This document shows, in pieces, positions 18,493 through 26,385 of a stretch of 64,000 bases of DNA. Source of the DNA: Corynebacterium sp. HMSC078H07 (GTDB lineage Bacteria > Actinomycetota > Actinomycetes > Mycobacteriales > Mycobacteriaceae). The position numbers and the translations under genes were made by a program. The stretch covers positions 23,156 to 87,155 of the forward strand of contig NZ_KV810513.1 in the NCBI RefSeq assembly GCF_001812805.1. The letters are read 5' to 3'. Each line of letters begins with the position of its first letter. Positions within the stretch are counted from its first letter, which is position 1. The notes under the pieces are model-generated. The model ran no database searches. It saw only the letters and a list, made by a program, of their open reading frames with translations, and was not told where the DNA came from.

Positions 18493-19215
18493 ATGACGAG
18501 CAGTGGACCTTTTGGTCAGCAGAATTCCTATCAGCCCAATCCCTTCCAACCCACTCCGGACAGCGCCGGAGTAGGTCAGAAGCGCACCGTTAATGCGGGC
18601 GATTCGAAGAACTACACACGCGCCGGGCGCCTTAAAACGGCCCTGTCGCTCACCGTAGGCTTTCTTGCCATTGAGTGGATTATCCACATCATCAACTTCC
18701 TCTTCTTCGGCAATGACCTGGGGCAGTACGGCATTCACCCGCTGGACTTCAACGGCATCTGGGGAATCTTCACCGCCCCGCTGTTGCATGCCAACTTTGA
18801 GCACCTCATCGGAAACTCACTGCCAGGAGCTATCTTCTGCTTCCTTATCGGTTTGTCTGGCCGCAAGGCGTGGTGGGAAGTCACGATCATCGTCGTGCTC
18901 ATCGCCGGCGTGGGCACCTGGCTTCTCGGCGGGCCGGGCACCTCCCATATCGGCGCCTCCGGCATGGTCTATGGCTGGTTGGCTTACCTCATCGTGCGCG
19001 GTATTTTTAACCGCTCGCTTAGTCAGTTCCTTGTGGGCGTTGGCTTGGGCTTTGCCTACTCCGGTCTCATCTGGGGCGTGCTGCCCATCTATGAAGGAGT
19101 GAGCTGGCAGGGTCACCTCTTTGGTGCTATTGGCGGCATTGTGGCGGGCATGGTGATTACGTCCGATGACCCGATTAAGAAGGTAAAGCCGCAACCGCAG
19201 GCAGGGATGCGCTGA
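18493..19215 (+). CDS. Rhomboid-family intramembrane serine protease
   Basis: A 240-residue membrane protein with a Pro/Gln-rich cytosolic N-terminus of about 40 residues and six predicted transmembrane helices. Rhomboid marks are [15 protein letters not shown] (helix 2 H-x-x-x-N), the catalytic [13 protein letters not shown] with Ser near residue 156, and [15 protein letters not shown] carrying the catalytic His near 207. It cleaves within membrane segments of unknown client proteins. Its TGA stop shares a base with the murI ATG, so translation is probably coupled. Confidence 0.9.
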   Translation: MTSSGPFGQQNSYQPNPFQPTPDSAGVGQKRTVNAGDSKNYTRAGRLKTALSLTVGFLAIEWIIHIINFLFFGNDLGQYGIHPLDFNGIWGIFTAPLLHANFEHLIGNSLPGAIFCFLIGLSGRKAWWEVTIIVVLIAGVGTWLLGGPGTSHIGASGMVYGWLAYLIVRGIFNRSLSQFLVGVGLGFAYSGLIWGVLPIYEGVSWQGHLFGAIGGIVAGMVITSDDPIKKVKPQPQAGMR

Positions 19216-19991
19216 TGTCTGACGCCTCTTCTCCCATCGGCATTTTTGATTCCGGTGTGGGCGGGTTGACAGTTGCGCGCACCATTATGGAGCAGCTGCC
19301 GGATGAGTCCATCATCTATATCGGCGATACCGCCCACGCGCCGTATGGCCCACGCCCCATCGCACAAGTACGTGAGTTGTCTACGGCGATCGCCGATGAG
19401 CTAGTGGAGCGCGGCTGCAAGATGCTTGTCATCGCCTGCAATACAGCTACGGCGGCCTTTCTTCACGACGCCCGTGAGCGCTACAGCATCCCCGTCGTCG
19501 AAGTTATCCGTCCGGCAGTGCGCCGCGCTATCGCCACGACGCGCAACGGCAAGATTGGCGTTATCGGCACCGAAGGTACCATCACCTCTGGTGCTTACCA
19601 GGATCTTTTCGCGGTGAACCCGAACGTCGAATCCTTCGCTGTGGCCTGCCCGGATTTCGTGAGCTTTGTGGAGCGCGGCATTACCGCCGGCCGCCAGATC
19701 CTCGGCGTGGCAGAGGGCTATCTCGCTCCGTTGCAGTCAGCGGGTGTGGATACCCTCGTGCTGGGCTGCACGCATTACCCGCTGCTCACCGGTGTCATTC
19801 AGCTTGCTATCGGTGACAATGTCGCACTGGTGTCCTCGGCTGAAGAGACTGCGAAGGATGTCATGCGCATCCTCACCACCACCGACATGCTCGCGCCCGA
19901 AGGGCAGACCCCCACTCGCAGTTTTGAGTGCACTGGTGACCATGAGTCCTTCTCACGACTGGCGGCCCGCTTTCTCGGGCCCCAGATTTAA
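19215..19991 (+). CDS. murI: Glutamate racemase
   Basis: Makes D-glutamate for peptidoglycan; 258 residues, cofactor-independent two-cysteine racemase. The N-terminus [16 protein letters not shown] and [12 protein letters not shown] are diagnostic. The two catalytic cysteines are in [11 protein letters not shown] (near residue 75) and LGCTHYPLL (near 185). It overlaps the rhomboid stop codon by one base and is followed by the metallo-hydrolase gene. Confidence 0.96.
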   Translation: MSDASSPIGIFDSGVGGLTVARTIMEQLPDESIIYIGDTAHAPYGPRPIAQVRELSTAIADELVERGCKMLVIACNTATAAFLHDARERYSIPVVEVIRPAVRRAIATTRNGKIGVIGTEGTITSGAYQDLFAVNPNVESFAVACPDFVSFVERGITAGRQILGVAEGYLAPLQSAGVDTLVLGCTHYPLLTGVIQLAIGDNVALVSSAEETAKDVMRILTTTDMLAPEGQTPTRSFECTGDHESFSRLAARFLGPQI

Positions 19992-20059
19992 TGGCGGATG
20001 AACAGGTACAATCGATTCAAATCCAGCAATCCTCATTGTTTCGTGGAACTATTGAACGC

Positions 20060-20827
20060 ATGAAGTTGACCATCCTCGGCTGTTCAGGCTCGGTGCCCAC
20101 TATTGGCAACCCGGCCTCTGGCTACCTCGTGTCTTTTGACTCTGCCCCGTCCATCGTTATGGACTTAGGCCCCGGGACCCTCGCACGTTTGCAAGAACAC
20201 CAAGATCCGTGCGATGCCCACGTGGCGTTGACCCACTTGCATGCGGACCACTGCTTGGACTTCCCGTCACTGATGGTGTGGCGCCGTTTCCACCCCACTG
20301 CGCCGGCTGCCTCCCGCAACTTCTGCCTTGGGCCGTCATCCACTGAGTCCCATTTAGGCCGCTTGTCCTCGGATGAGCCCAATGGTGTGGATGACATGAG
20401 TGATACGTTCGCGTTTAGCCCGTGGGTCGACCGCGAGCGCCAGTTGGTCGACGATGTCTACATCACTCCTTTCCGCACCGTGCATCCGGTGGAAACCTAT
20501 GCGCTACGCATGGAACACGCGAAAAGCGGTGCCGCGCTGTGCTACTCCGCGGACTCGGCGTACACGCCGGCGCTTATCGACGCTGCATCAGGCGCCGATA
20601 TCTTCTTGTGCGAGGCCGCGTGGGGCGAAACCTCCGAGGGTAAAGCTCCTAACATGCACATGTCCGGTGCCGAAGCCGGCCGCTTGGCCCGCGAAGCTGG
20701 GGTGAAGAAGCTTGTGCTCATTCACCTGCAGCCGTGGGGTGACGCCGCCGCGACGTATGCGGCTGCAGCGCGCGAGTTTGATGGCGAGATTGTTCTGGGC
20801 GCCTCGGGGATGGAATTCGAGCTCTAG
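20060..20827 (+). CDS. Metallo-beta-lactamase-fold hydrolase, Rv1339-like
   Basis: A 255-residue MBL-fold enzyme. The metal site is [11 protein letters not shown] (HxHxDH), with further ligands in the [10 protein letters not shown] and [11 protein letters not shown] segments and the late IHLQPWGD. The start [20 protein letters not shown] is typical of this family; an in-frame ATG at 19991 is possible but adds 23 residues with no family resemblance. The M. tuberculosis protein at this locus, Rv1339, has been described as an atypical cyclic-nucleotide phosphodiesterase; a similar role here is an inference from synteny and fold. Confidence 0.8.
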   Translation: MKLTILGCSGSVPTIGNPASGYLVSFDSAPSIVMDLGPGTLARLQEHQDPCDAHVALTHLHADHCLDFPSLMVWRRFHPTAPAASRNFCLGPSSTESHLGRLSSDEPNGVDDMSDTFAFSPWVDRERQLVDDVYITPFRTVHPVETYALRMEHAKSGAALCYSADSAYTPALIDAASGADIFLCEAAWGETSEGKAPNMHMSGAEAGRLAREAGVKKLVLIHLQPWGDAAATYAAAAREFDGEIVLGASGMEFEL

Positions 20828-20850
20828 ACCCGCGCGGTAGGGTAGGGGGC

Positions 20851-21579
20851 ATGACTGATTTCACTCGTGCTGATGGTCGCGCGCTCGACCAGCTCCGTAG
20901 CGTCCGCATTACCCGTAACTTCACCACCAATCCTGCCGGTTCGGTGCTTGTGGAGTTCGGCAATACCCGCGTCATGTGCACCGCCTCCGTGGAGTTTGGT
21001 GTCCCGCGCTTTAAGAAGGATTCCGGCGAAGGTTGGCTCACTGCTGAGTACTCCATGCTTCCGTCTGCAACGCATGAGCGCATGCCGCGCGAGTCCATGA
21101 AGGGCAAAGTCAAGGGCCGCACGCACGAGATCTCTCGCCTTGTGGGCCGCTCATTGCGCGCAGCGGTGGATCTGTCTGAGCTGGGGGAGAACACCATTCA
21201 GTTGGACTGCGATGTGCTGCAGGCAGACGGCGGTACTCGTACCGCGTCCATCACTGGTGCGTATGTGGCTTTGGCTGATGCGATTGCCTACCTCAAGGAG
21301 GAAGGCGTTGTGCCGGGCGAGCCGCTGCTGGACCCCATCGCGGCGGTCTCCGTCGGCATCATCGACGGCCATGTGTGCTTGGACCTGCCTTATGAGGAGG
21401 ATTCTCGCGCAGAGGTGGATCTCAACGTGGTCATGCAGGAAGGCGGCGACTTCGTCGAGATTCAGGGCACCGGCGAGCACGGACTGTTCGGCCGTCAGGA
21501 GCTTAACGACATGCTCGATGTGGCCCAGGCTGGTTGTGCTCAGCTCATTGAGGCGCAGAAGGCGGCCCTGGGATGGTAA
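20851..21579 (+). CDS. rph: Ribonuclease PH
   Basis: A 242-residue phosphorolytic 3'-5' exoribonuclease that trims tRNA 3' ends; forms hexamers. Family blocks are [63 protein letters not shown], and [25 protein letters not shown], plus VQ-type end segments. TAGGGT at 20838-20843 lies 7 nt before the ATG; the intervening AGGGGG could also act as a ribosome-binding site. It overlaps rdgB by 7 nt. Confidence 0.96.
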   Translation: MTDFTRADGRALDQLRSVRITRNFTTNPAGSVLVEFGNTRVMCTASVEFGVPRFKKDSGEGWLTAEYSMLPSATHERMPRESMKGKVKGRTHEISRLVGRSLRAAVDLSELGENTIQLDCDVLQADGGTRTASITGAYVALADAIAYLKEEGVVPGEPLLDPIAAVSVGIIDGHVCLDLPYEEDSRAEVDLNVVMQEGGDFVEIQGTGEHGLFGRQELNDMLDVAQAGCAQLIEAQKAALGW

Positions 21580-22184
21580 AGCTTCTCGTTGCTTCCAATA
21601 ACGCGAAGAAGCTAAAAGAGTTGGAGAAGATCCTGGCCGATGCCGGAATTGAAGGTATCGAGCTTCTCCCATTGTCGGCCGTGGAGCCCTATCCGGAGCC
21701 CGTCGAGGATGGCCGCACCTTTGCTGACAACGCTCTGATCAAGGCCCGCGCCGGGGTACAGCACACCGGGCTTGCCACGATTGCGGATGACTCCGGTCTC
21801 GCCGTCGAAGAGCTTAACGGCATGCCGGGAGTGCTTTCTGCCCGCTGGTCCGGTGGTCACGGCGATGATGAGGCGAATAACCGCCTCTTGCTGGGGCAGA
21901 TGGCGCACGTTCCTGCTGAGCGCCGCGCGGCGGCCTTCGTCTCTGTCTGTGCACTGGTCACTCCTGATGGTGAGGAACACGTGGTGGAGGGCCGCTGGCC
22001 CGGTTCGCTGCTCACCGCACCGCAGGGAGAGAACGGCTTCGGCTACGACCCCCTCTTCCAACCCGAAGGCGAGCAGCGCTCTGCTGCCGAGATGACGCCT
22101 GAGGAGAAGAACGCGGTCTCACACCGTGGCCGCGCCCTAGCGCAGTTGCGCGAGCCCCTAGCAGCCCTCGCCCGCCAGGTCTAA
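21573..22184 (+). CDS. rdgB: XTP/dITP diphosphatase (house-cleaning NTPase)
   Basis: A 203-residue RdgB/HAM1 protein that hydrolyses ITP, dITP and XTP to monophosphates and keeps damaged purines out of nucleic acids. Features are [18 protein letters not shown] at the N-terminus, [37 protein letters not shown], and [11 protein letters not shown] near the C-terminus. Translation start overlaps the end of rph (ATG inside the last codons), indicating an operon. A hairpin follows the stop codon. Confidence 0.96.
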   Translation: MVKLLVASNNAKKLKELEKILADAGIEGIELLPLSAVEPYPEPVEDGRTFADNALIKARAGVQHTGLATIADDSGLAVEELNGMPGVLSARWSGGHGDDEANNRLLLGQMAHVPAERRAAAFVSVCALVTPDGEEHVVEGRWPGSLLTAPQGENGFGYDPLFQPEGEQRSAAEMTPEEKNAVSHRGRALAQLREPLAALARQV

Positions 22185-22203
22185 GCAGCCGCCCAACCTT
22201 GAC

Positions 22204-22236
22204 CGCTAGCCCCAGCATCCATCAGGTGGGCTAGCG
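22204..22236 (+). terminator. Hairpin after rdgB
   Basis: CGCTAGCCC (22204-22212) and GGGCTAGCG (22228-22236) are perfect inverted copies 20 nt after the rdgB stop. No T-run follows, so termination efficiency is uncertain. Confidence 0.55.
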
Positions 22237-22242
22237 AGGTGG

Positions 22243-22338
22243 GGGACCAAACTAGAAGGACCATCTGCGAGTCGGCTTCTGTGTTTCCCCAGGTTCAATT
22301 CGCAGAATGCGAGCAAATGGTCCCGTGACTTTGGTCCC
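22243..22338. other. 96-nt quasi-palindromic structured element
   Basis: Nested inverted repeats cover the whole stretch: GGGACCAAA (22243-22251) with TTTGGTCCC (22330-22338), GGACCAT (22258-22264) with ATGGTCC (22317-22323), and CTGCGA (22265-22270) with TCGCAG (22300-22305). Both arms carry the sub-motif GGACCA twice, so each side is itself a near repeat. It lies between rdgB and tRNA-Leu, encodes no ORF, and has no T-run. It may be a small structured RNA or a miniature repeat; I found no second copy by eye in the window. Confidence 0.5.
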
Positions 22339-22375
22339 TTAACCCACGAGAACCAGGCATGTGCACGATCGTCCA

Positions 22376-22426
22376 CAAGAAAGAAACAAGGTCTGCGTTG
22401 AAGTATGAAGCTTCAACGCAGACCTT
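22376..22426 (-). terminator. Terminator of tRNA-Leu
   Basis: AAGGTCTGCGTTGAAG (22388-22403) and its exact 16-nt inverse (22411-22426) flank a 7-nt loop. On the minus strand it directly follows the tRNA and is followed by TGTTTCTTTCTT. Confidence 0.9.
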
Positions 22427-22433
22427 GATGGTG

Positions 22434-22515
22434 TGCGCCCGGTGAGACTTGAACTCACACGTCATAAGACACTAGAACCTAAATCTAGCGCGTCTGCCAA
22501 TTCCGCCACGGGCGC
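22434..22515 (-). tRNA. tRNA-Leu (anticodon UAG)
   Basis: The minus strand folds as a class II tRNA: acceptor GCGCCCG with CGGGCGC, anticodon stem CTAGA/TCTAG around loop TTTAGGT (anticodon TAG), a variable arm, and T arm GTGAG-TTCAAGT-CTCAC. The discriminator base is A; the 3' CCA is not encoded directly after it. Confidence 0.95.
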
Positions 22516-22629
22516 TGAAAGACGTAGCCGCGAAACATACTGTGTTCGGAGCAACGCTGAATAGCTTACAGGGCGGCAGGCCTACGATGGAAATCCACTT
22601 TTCGAACCATGGTGGGTAGGCTGATACGC

Positions 22630-23058
22630 GTGAGCACCAACCAAGCCCCGAGAAAGAAGATGAAGGTTCGATGGTGGCACATCGTCCTCATCGCGTTTTT
22701 CGTCGTGCTCTTTTTGTTCCTTGCCTATTGGCAGTGGACCCGCTTTAAATCCGGCTCAGGAACCTTCCAGAACTTGGGCTATGCCTTCCAGTGGCCGCTG
22801 TTTGCGGTCTTCGTGGTCTATGCCTACCGCACCGCGATGCGCTATGAGAACGAGCGCATCGATGCGGAGAATGAGGCCCTCGAAATGGGGCAGGAGCCGG
22901 CTCAGTATGAAGCTAAAACCAAGGATGCGGGCAAGGAACAACAGGTGACTAAAATCGACGAAGACTTTTTGCCGCCGCGCCCGCAGGTGGACGTCGAGAC
23001 CTTTAATGCCATGAATAAGCAGCGCCGCCGCCGCGGCACCGAAGAGGAGAACTCATGA
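22630..23058 (+). CDS. Small membrane protein, mycobacterial LprD-like
   Basis: A 142-residue protein with two predicted transmembrane helices: WWHIVLIAFFVVLFLFLAY and, after WQWTRFKSGSGTFQNLGYA, FQWPLFAVFVVYAY. A charged cytosolic tail of about 65 residues follows. The WQWTRF...GTFQNLGYA block is what I recognise from mycobacterial LprD-type proteins; no catalytic motif is visible. I chose the GTG at 22630 because TAGGCT (22617-22622) lies 7 nt upstream; an ATG at 22609 would sit before that hexamer. It overlaps the next gene by 4 nt (ATGA). Confidence 0.65.
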   Translation: MSTNQAPRKKMKVRWWHIVLIAFFVVLFLFLAYWQWTRFKSGSGTFQNLGYAFQWPLFAVFVVYAYRTAMRYENERIDAENEALEMGQEPAQYEAKTKDAGKEQQVTKIDEDFLPPRPQVDVETFNAMNKQRRRRGTEEENS

Positions 23059-23411
23059 CCAACCCAGCGAACAATGCCGTGCACCCAGACCGCAAGGAGC
23101 GCATTCGCGGACCACTGAAGTTCTTCTCCATCGCGGCCACGGTTACGGGTATCTTCTTGCTCATTCTGGTCGTGCGCATGATTCTGCAGTATGGCGTGGG
23201 CATGGAAATGCCGTCCTGGGCCACGCTCATCGCCCAGGCGCATGGAGTGGCCTACATGGTGTACTTGGTGTCGATTCTGATTCTGGGTCCGCGTGCGCTG
23301 TGGCCGGTGGGCAAGCTCATCACTACTGCTTTGGCCGGTGTGGTGCCGTTCCTGTCCTTCTGGATGGAGCACAAGCGCCGCGTTGAGGTTACCGAGCAGT
23401 TCCAGCTTTAG
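23055..23411 (+). CDS. DUF3817 membrane protein
   Basis: A 118-residue protein with three predicted transmembrane helices (FFSIAATVTGIFLLILVVRM; AHGVAYMVYLVSILILGP; ALAGVVPFLSFWMEH), the short actinobacterial DUF3817 family seen next to LprD-type genes. The conserved AHG...YMVYL segment lies in helix 2. Function unknown. Its ATG overlaps the preceding stop (ATGA), so the two are co-translated; the next gene starts 4 nt after its stop. Confidence 0.75.
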   Translation: MTNPANNAVHPDRKERIRGPLKFFSIAATVTGIFLLILVVRMILQYGVGMEMPSWATLIAQAHGVAYMVYLVSILILGPRALWPVGKLITTALAGVVPFLSFWMEHKRRVEVTEQFQL

Positions 23412-23415
23412 GCTC

Positions 23416-24021
23416 ATGTCTAACCGCAAGCTCAGCACCACGCTTATTGCCGTCGTGGTGCTTCTTTCCCTCGTCTGTGCCGGTTTGGGTATGTATATCG
23501 TGCGTCAGCCGCGCGATGTGTATAGCGCCCCTGTAGAATCCACGAATTCGCAAGTGGTTACCGCGGTGGAGCGCCAAGAACAGGTGGTGCTGCTCAGTCT
23601 CGGGATCCAGGGACTGGCAGAGAAGTCCTCCGCGGGCGAAGTCTTTGGGGTGCGCGTCCCGTGGACCGATCGCACACAGTTCGTGCAGTACTCCTACAAG
23701 GCGAAGCTGGGAATTGAAGGCAAGGATGTTCGCGTCACGGAGACCGGTGAGCACGCCTATACCGTCAGCATCCCGGAATTTATCTTCATCGGTCATACCG
23801 ACGAGGAGTTCAAGACCGCAGTAGAAGACAACGGCGTGCTGAGTTGGACCACGCAGCCACTCGATGCTGCCTCCACGGTGTCTGATGTCCTCAGCGCTGA
23901 TAAGAAGCGCAAGGACATCAACGATAACCGCGACCTCTTGCAGGACCAAGCTCGCAATTTCTATGAGGGCATCATCCGCGGCGTCGACCCACAGGCCCAG
24001 GTCACCATGGAATTCCAGTGA
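23416..24021 (+). CDS. Membrane-anchored DUF4230-like protein
   Basis: A 201-residue protein with an uncleaved N-terminal membrane anchor (TTLIAVVVLLSLVCAGLGMYIV, about residues 7-28) and an extracytoplasmic domain containing VVTAVERQEQVVLLSLGIQGL and YSYKAKLGIEG followed by VSIPEFIFIGH. The pattern of a QEQV...LSLGIQG strand followed by Y-K-x-G-I is reminiscent of DUF4230, but that assignment is from memory and tentative. It is third in the operon with the LprD-like and DUF3817 genes, whose joint role is unknown. Confidence 0.55.
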   Translation: MSNRKLSTTLIAVVVLLSLVCAGLGMYIVRQPRDVYSAPVESTNSQVVTAVERQEQVVLLSLGIQGLAEKSSAGEVFGVRVPWTDRTQFVQYSYKAKLGIEGKDVRVTETGEHAYTVSIPEFIFIGHTDEEFKTAVEDNGVLSWTTQPLDAASTVSDVLSADKKRKDINDNRDLLQDQARNFYEGIIRGVDPQAQVTMEFQ

Positions 24022-24069
24022 CCCCGCTGCTAGGTGGAGTGACTCGATTGCCCGTGGAGTGACCTTTGG

Positions 24070-25992
24070 TCACTCCACCTCGGTGAACTTGCGGTCCCAG
24101 TAGGCGCGTACCGGGTTGGCATCGGCCAGCAGGATATCGAAGCGGTCGTTGGCAATCTCGATGATTTCGCTCAAGATGACGCGCTGCTCCAGCTCGTCGG
24201 AGTTGGCGAGGCGGCGCACGCCTCCGTCGATGACGCGGTCGGCAGAATCGTTGGTGTCTAGGTAAGCCACGAAGGGCATGTCGAATCGTTCGCGGTAGGC
24301 CCGGGAGACGTCGATAAGCTGCTGTGTTTGGACATCATCCAAGTCATCGAGGGCCAGTGACCCGCGGTCGGCGGAGATGGTGGCGGCCTCGGTGACGTCG
24401 GCAAGCAGCAGCTCATCCATGGCCGGGTAGTCGTGGATGAGGGCACGGCGCTGCTCACGCGGCGCGGTCAGCACGGCGACCTGGATGGCCTCACGCAGGC
24501 GGCTGACGTCGTCGAAGGGACGGGACTCCCAAGCAGCCTCCAGAGGCCACGTCTCGTTGTTGAAGAGCGGGCGCAGTGCGCCGACAAACTCGTCGCGCTC
24601 CATGGTGTTGAGCTCGGTGAGAGACACCCCTTCGCCGTCGATGCGGCTGATATCGTCACCGGATTGCGTACCGATGTGGAAGAACAGCAGGTTGAGCAGA
24701 ATTGCTGTAATCGCACCGATGGACATGCCGGAGGAGACGAAGATCTGTGCCCATTCTGGGAAGGCCGCTGCCACGTCCGGCTTGAAGGTGACGAGCATGG
24801 CCAGTCCCAGTGCGGTGGTGACAATGGCGGCGTTGCGGCCGTCGGTGATGTCTTCCTTGGCAATGGTCTGCAGGCCGGCCCAAGCGACGTTGGCAAAGAG
24901 CGCCAAGGAGGCGCCGCCGAGGACCGGGGAGGGAATGGCTGCCACCACGGCAGCTGCCTTGGGCAGCAGGCCCAGAATAATCATGAAGCCGGCGGCGGAC
25001 ACGGCAACCCAGCGGGACTTCACACCGGTTAAGCGAACTAGGCCGACGTTCTGCGCGAAGCAGGTGTAGGGGAAGGAGTTCATCACGCCGCCAAGGGTGG
25101 TGGAGAGGCCATCGGCGCGAATGGCACGCACAACGTCATCACGCTTGATGCGCTTCTTGACAATCTCACCGGTAGCAAAGACATCGCCGGTGGTTTCCAC
25201 CATGGTGATGATCATGACGATGATGAGGGAAAGAATTGCCATGATGTCGAACTTCGGCATACCGAAATAGAAAGGCGTGGTGATACCGATAGCATCGGCC
25301 TCACGCACGCCATCAAAGGACGTATCACCCAGTGCCAAGGCCACGCCCGTGCCGATGACGAGGCCGAGGAGCACGGAGAGTGTGCCTAGGAAGCCGCGGA
25401 AGAAGCGCTGCACGATAATAATGATGGTGAGCGTGCCGAAACCATAGAGAAGGTCGCGCGAGGCGGGGGTGGCGTCAGCGTAGTTCACGAAGTCATTGGC
25501 GGAAACCGCGAGCAGAGATGTACCCATGACCAGAAGTACAGTGCCGGTGACAATTGGTGGGAAGTATTTGAGCACGCGCCCAAAGACCGGAGCGGCGAAG
25601 AACGTAAAGATGCCGGCGGCAATAATTGCGCCATAGATCGTGGGTAGCGGCTGGTCACCTGCACTCATGCCAATGGCAATGATGGGGCTTACCGCTGTGG
25701 TGGTCACGCCTTGGATGATGGGAAGACGGACGCCAATGTGCTTGCCGACGCCCACCGCTTGGATCAACGTGGCCAGACCACAGGTCAATAGGTCGGCGTT
25801 GATGAGGTGAATCGTGGTGGCCTCATCGAGGCCCAAAGAACCAGCGATGAGCAGCGGTACGATGACTGCGCCAGCGTAGAACGCGAGTACGTGCTGGAGA
25901 CCGAGAGCCGCCAGCTTGGGCGCTGGCGGAACAACATCCACGGGGTGAGTTGGGGCAGTGGCGGGGCTAGCAGTAGCGGCGGTGTCAGACAC
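24070..25992 (-). CDS. Xanthine/urate permease fused to OHCU-decarboxylase-like domain
   Basis: A 640-residue fusion. Residues about 20-445 are a nucleobase:cation symporter-2 permease (LGLQHVLAFYAGAVIVPLLI at the start, the family motif VETTGDVFATGEI in the middle, and SFPYTCFAQNVGLVRLTGVKSR after it), likely importing xanthine or urate. From about 460 the chain matches 2-oxo-4-hydroxy-4-carboxy-5-ureidoimidazoline decarboxylase (LNTMERDEFVGALRPLF, WESRPFDD, SRAYRERFDMPFVAYLD). The usual catalytic HP motif reads HDYP here (H near 520), and the downstream Glu region reads SADRGS, so activity is doubtful. GTG start with AAGGAG 8 nt upstream. No uricase or HIU hydrolase is nearby. Confidence 0.85.
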   Translation of the reverse strand: MSDTAATASPATAPTHPVDVVPPAPKLAALGLQHVLAFYAGAVIVPLLIAGSLGLDEATTIHLINADLLTCGLATLIQAVGVGKHIGVRLPIIQGVTTTAVSPIIAIGMSAGDQPLPTIYGAIIAAGIFTFFAAPVFGRVLKYFPPIVTGTVLLVMGTSLLAVSANDFVNYADATPASRDLLYGFGTLTIIIIVQRFFRGFLGTLSVLLGLVIGTGVALALGDTSFDGVREADAIGITTPFYFGMPKFDIMAILSLIIVMIITMVETTGDVFATGEIVKKRIKRDDVVRAIRADGLSTTLGGVMNSFPYTCFAQNVGLVRLTGVKSRWVAVSAAGFMIILGLLPKAAAVVAAIPSPVLGGASLALFANVAWAGLQTIAKEDITDGRNAAIVTTALGLAMLVTFKPDVAAAFPEWAQIFVSSGMSIGAITAILLNLLFFHIGTQSGDDISRIDGEGVSLTELNTMERDEFVGALRPLFNNETWPLEAAWESRPFDDVSRLREAIQVAVLTAPREQRRALIHDYPAMDELLLADVTEAATISADRGSLALDDLDDVQTQQLIDVSRAYRERFDMPFVAYLDTNDSADRVIDGGVRRLANSDELEQRVILSEIIEIANDRFDILLADANPVRAYWDRKFTEVE

Positions 25993-26102
25993 GCGAAGAG
26001 CTCCTTGTTGAAGGGCGAGATGAGGATACTGCGCATAACAATAGAGCGCGGCGTGGACACACACCAAGAAGGGGCTTGAGCTGGCCCAATTAACGGGAAA
26101 AA

Positions 26103-26118
26103 TGTGACGTATGACACT
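26103..26118. promoter_or_regulatory. Candidate GlxR (CRP-type) site
   Basis: TGTGACGTATGACACT matches the corynebacterial GlxR consensus TGTGANNTANNTCACA at 14 of 16 positions counting N as matches; the left half and central TA are perfect and the right half has two substitutions. It lies about 110 bp upstream of the permease start and 268 bp upstream of pflB. Confidence 0.4.
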
Positions 26119-26119
26119 T

Positions 26120-26140
26120 GCGGGGGTAGCCTACCCCCGC
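26120..26140. repeat. Perfect GC-rich palindrome in the permease-pflB intergenic region
   Basis: GCGGGGGTAG (26120-26129) and CTACCCCCGC (26131-26140) are exact inverted copies separated by one base. No T-run follows on either strand. The 393-bp divergent region 25993-26385 also holds the candidate GlxR site and an inverted pair GCGTTTT/AAAACGC at 26200-26229; a possible pflB -10 TACTAT lies near 26257. Confidence 0.55.
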
Positions 26141-26385
26141 GGGTCAACAGTACGGTCGTTACCCATGGATCCGGTGACCAGCGGGGTGCCCACAAAATGG
26201 CGTTTTTAGTGATTTGTCCCATAAAACGCAGGATATGAGCATTTACAGCTTTGCCCTTACTATGGGCTACAGAGAGGGGTTCGGTGACAACCGTGATGGC
26301 CGAATCGCCCGTGAACTGGAGTCACCAAAACCCTTCTGTGGCAGATTTTCCACACGTCGTATGAAGTACGAAGGGAGTCATTATA

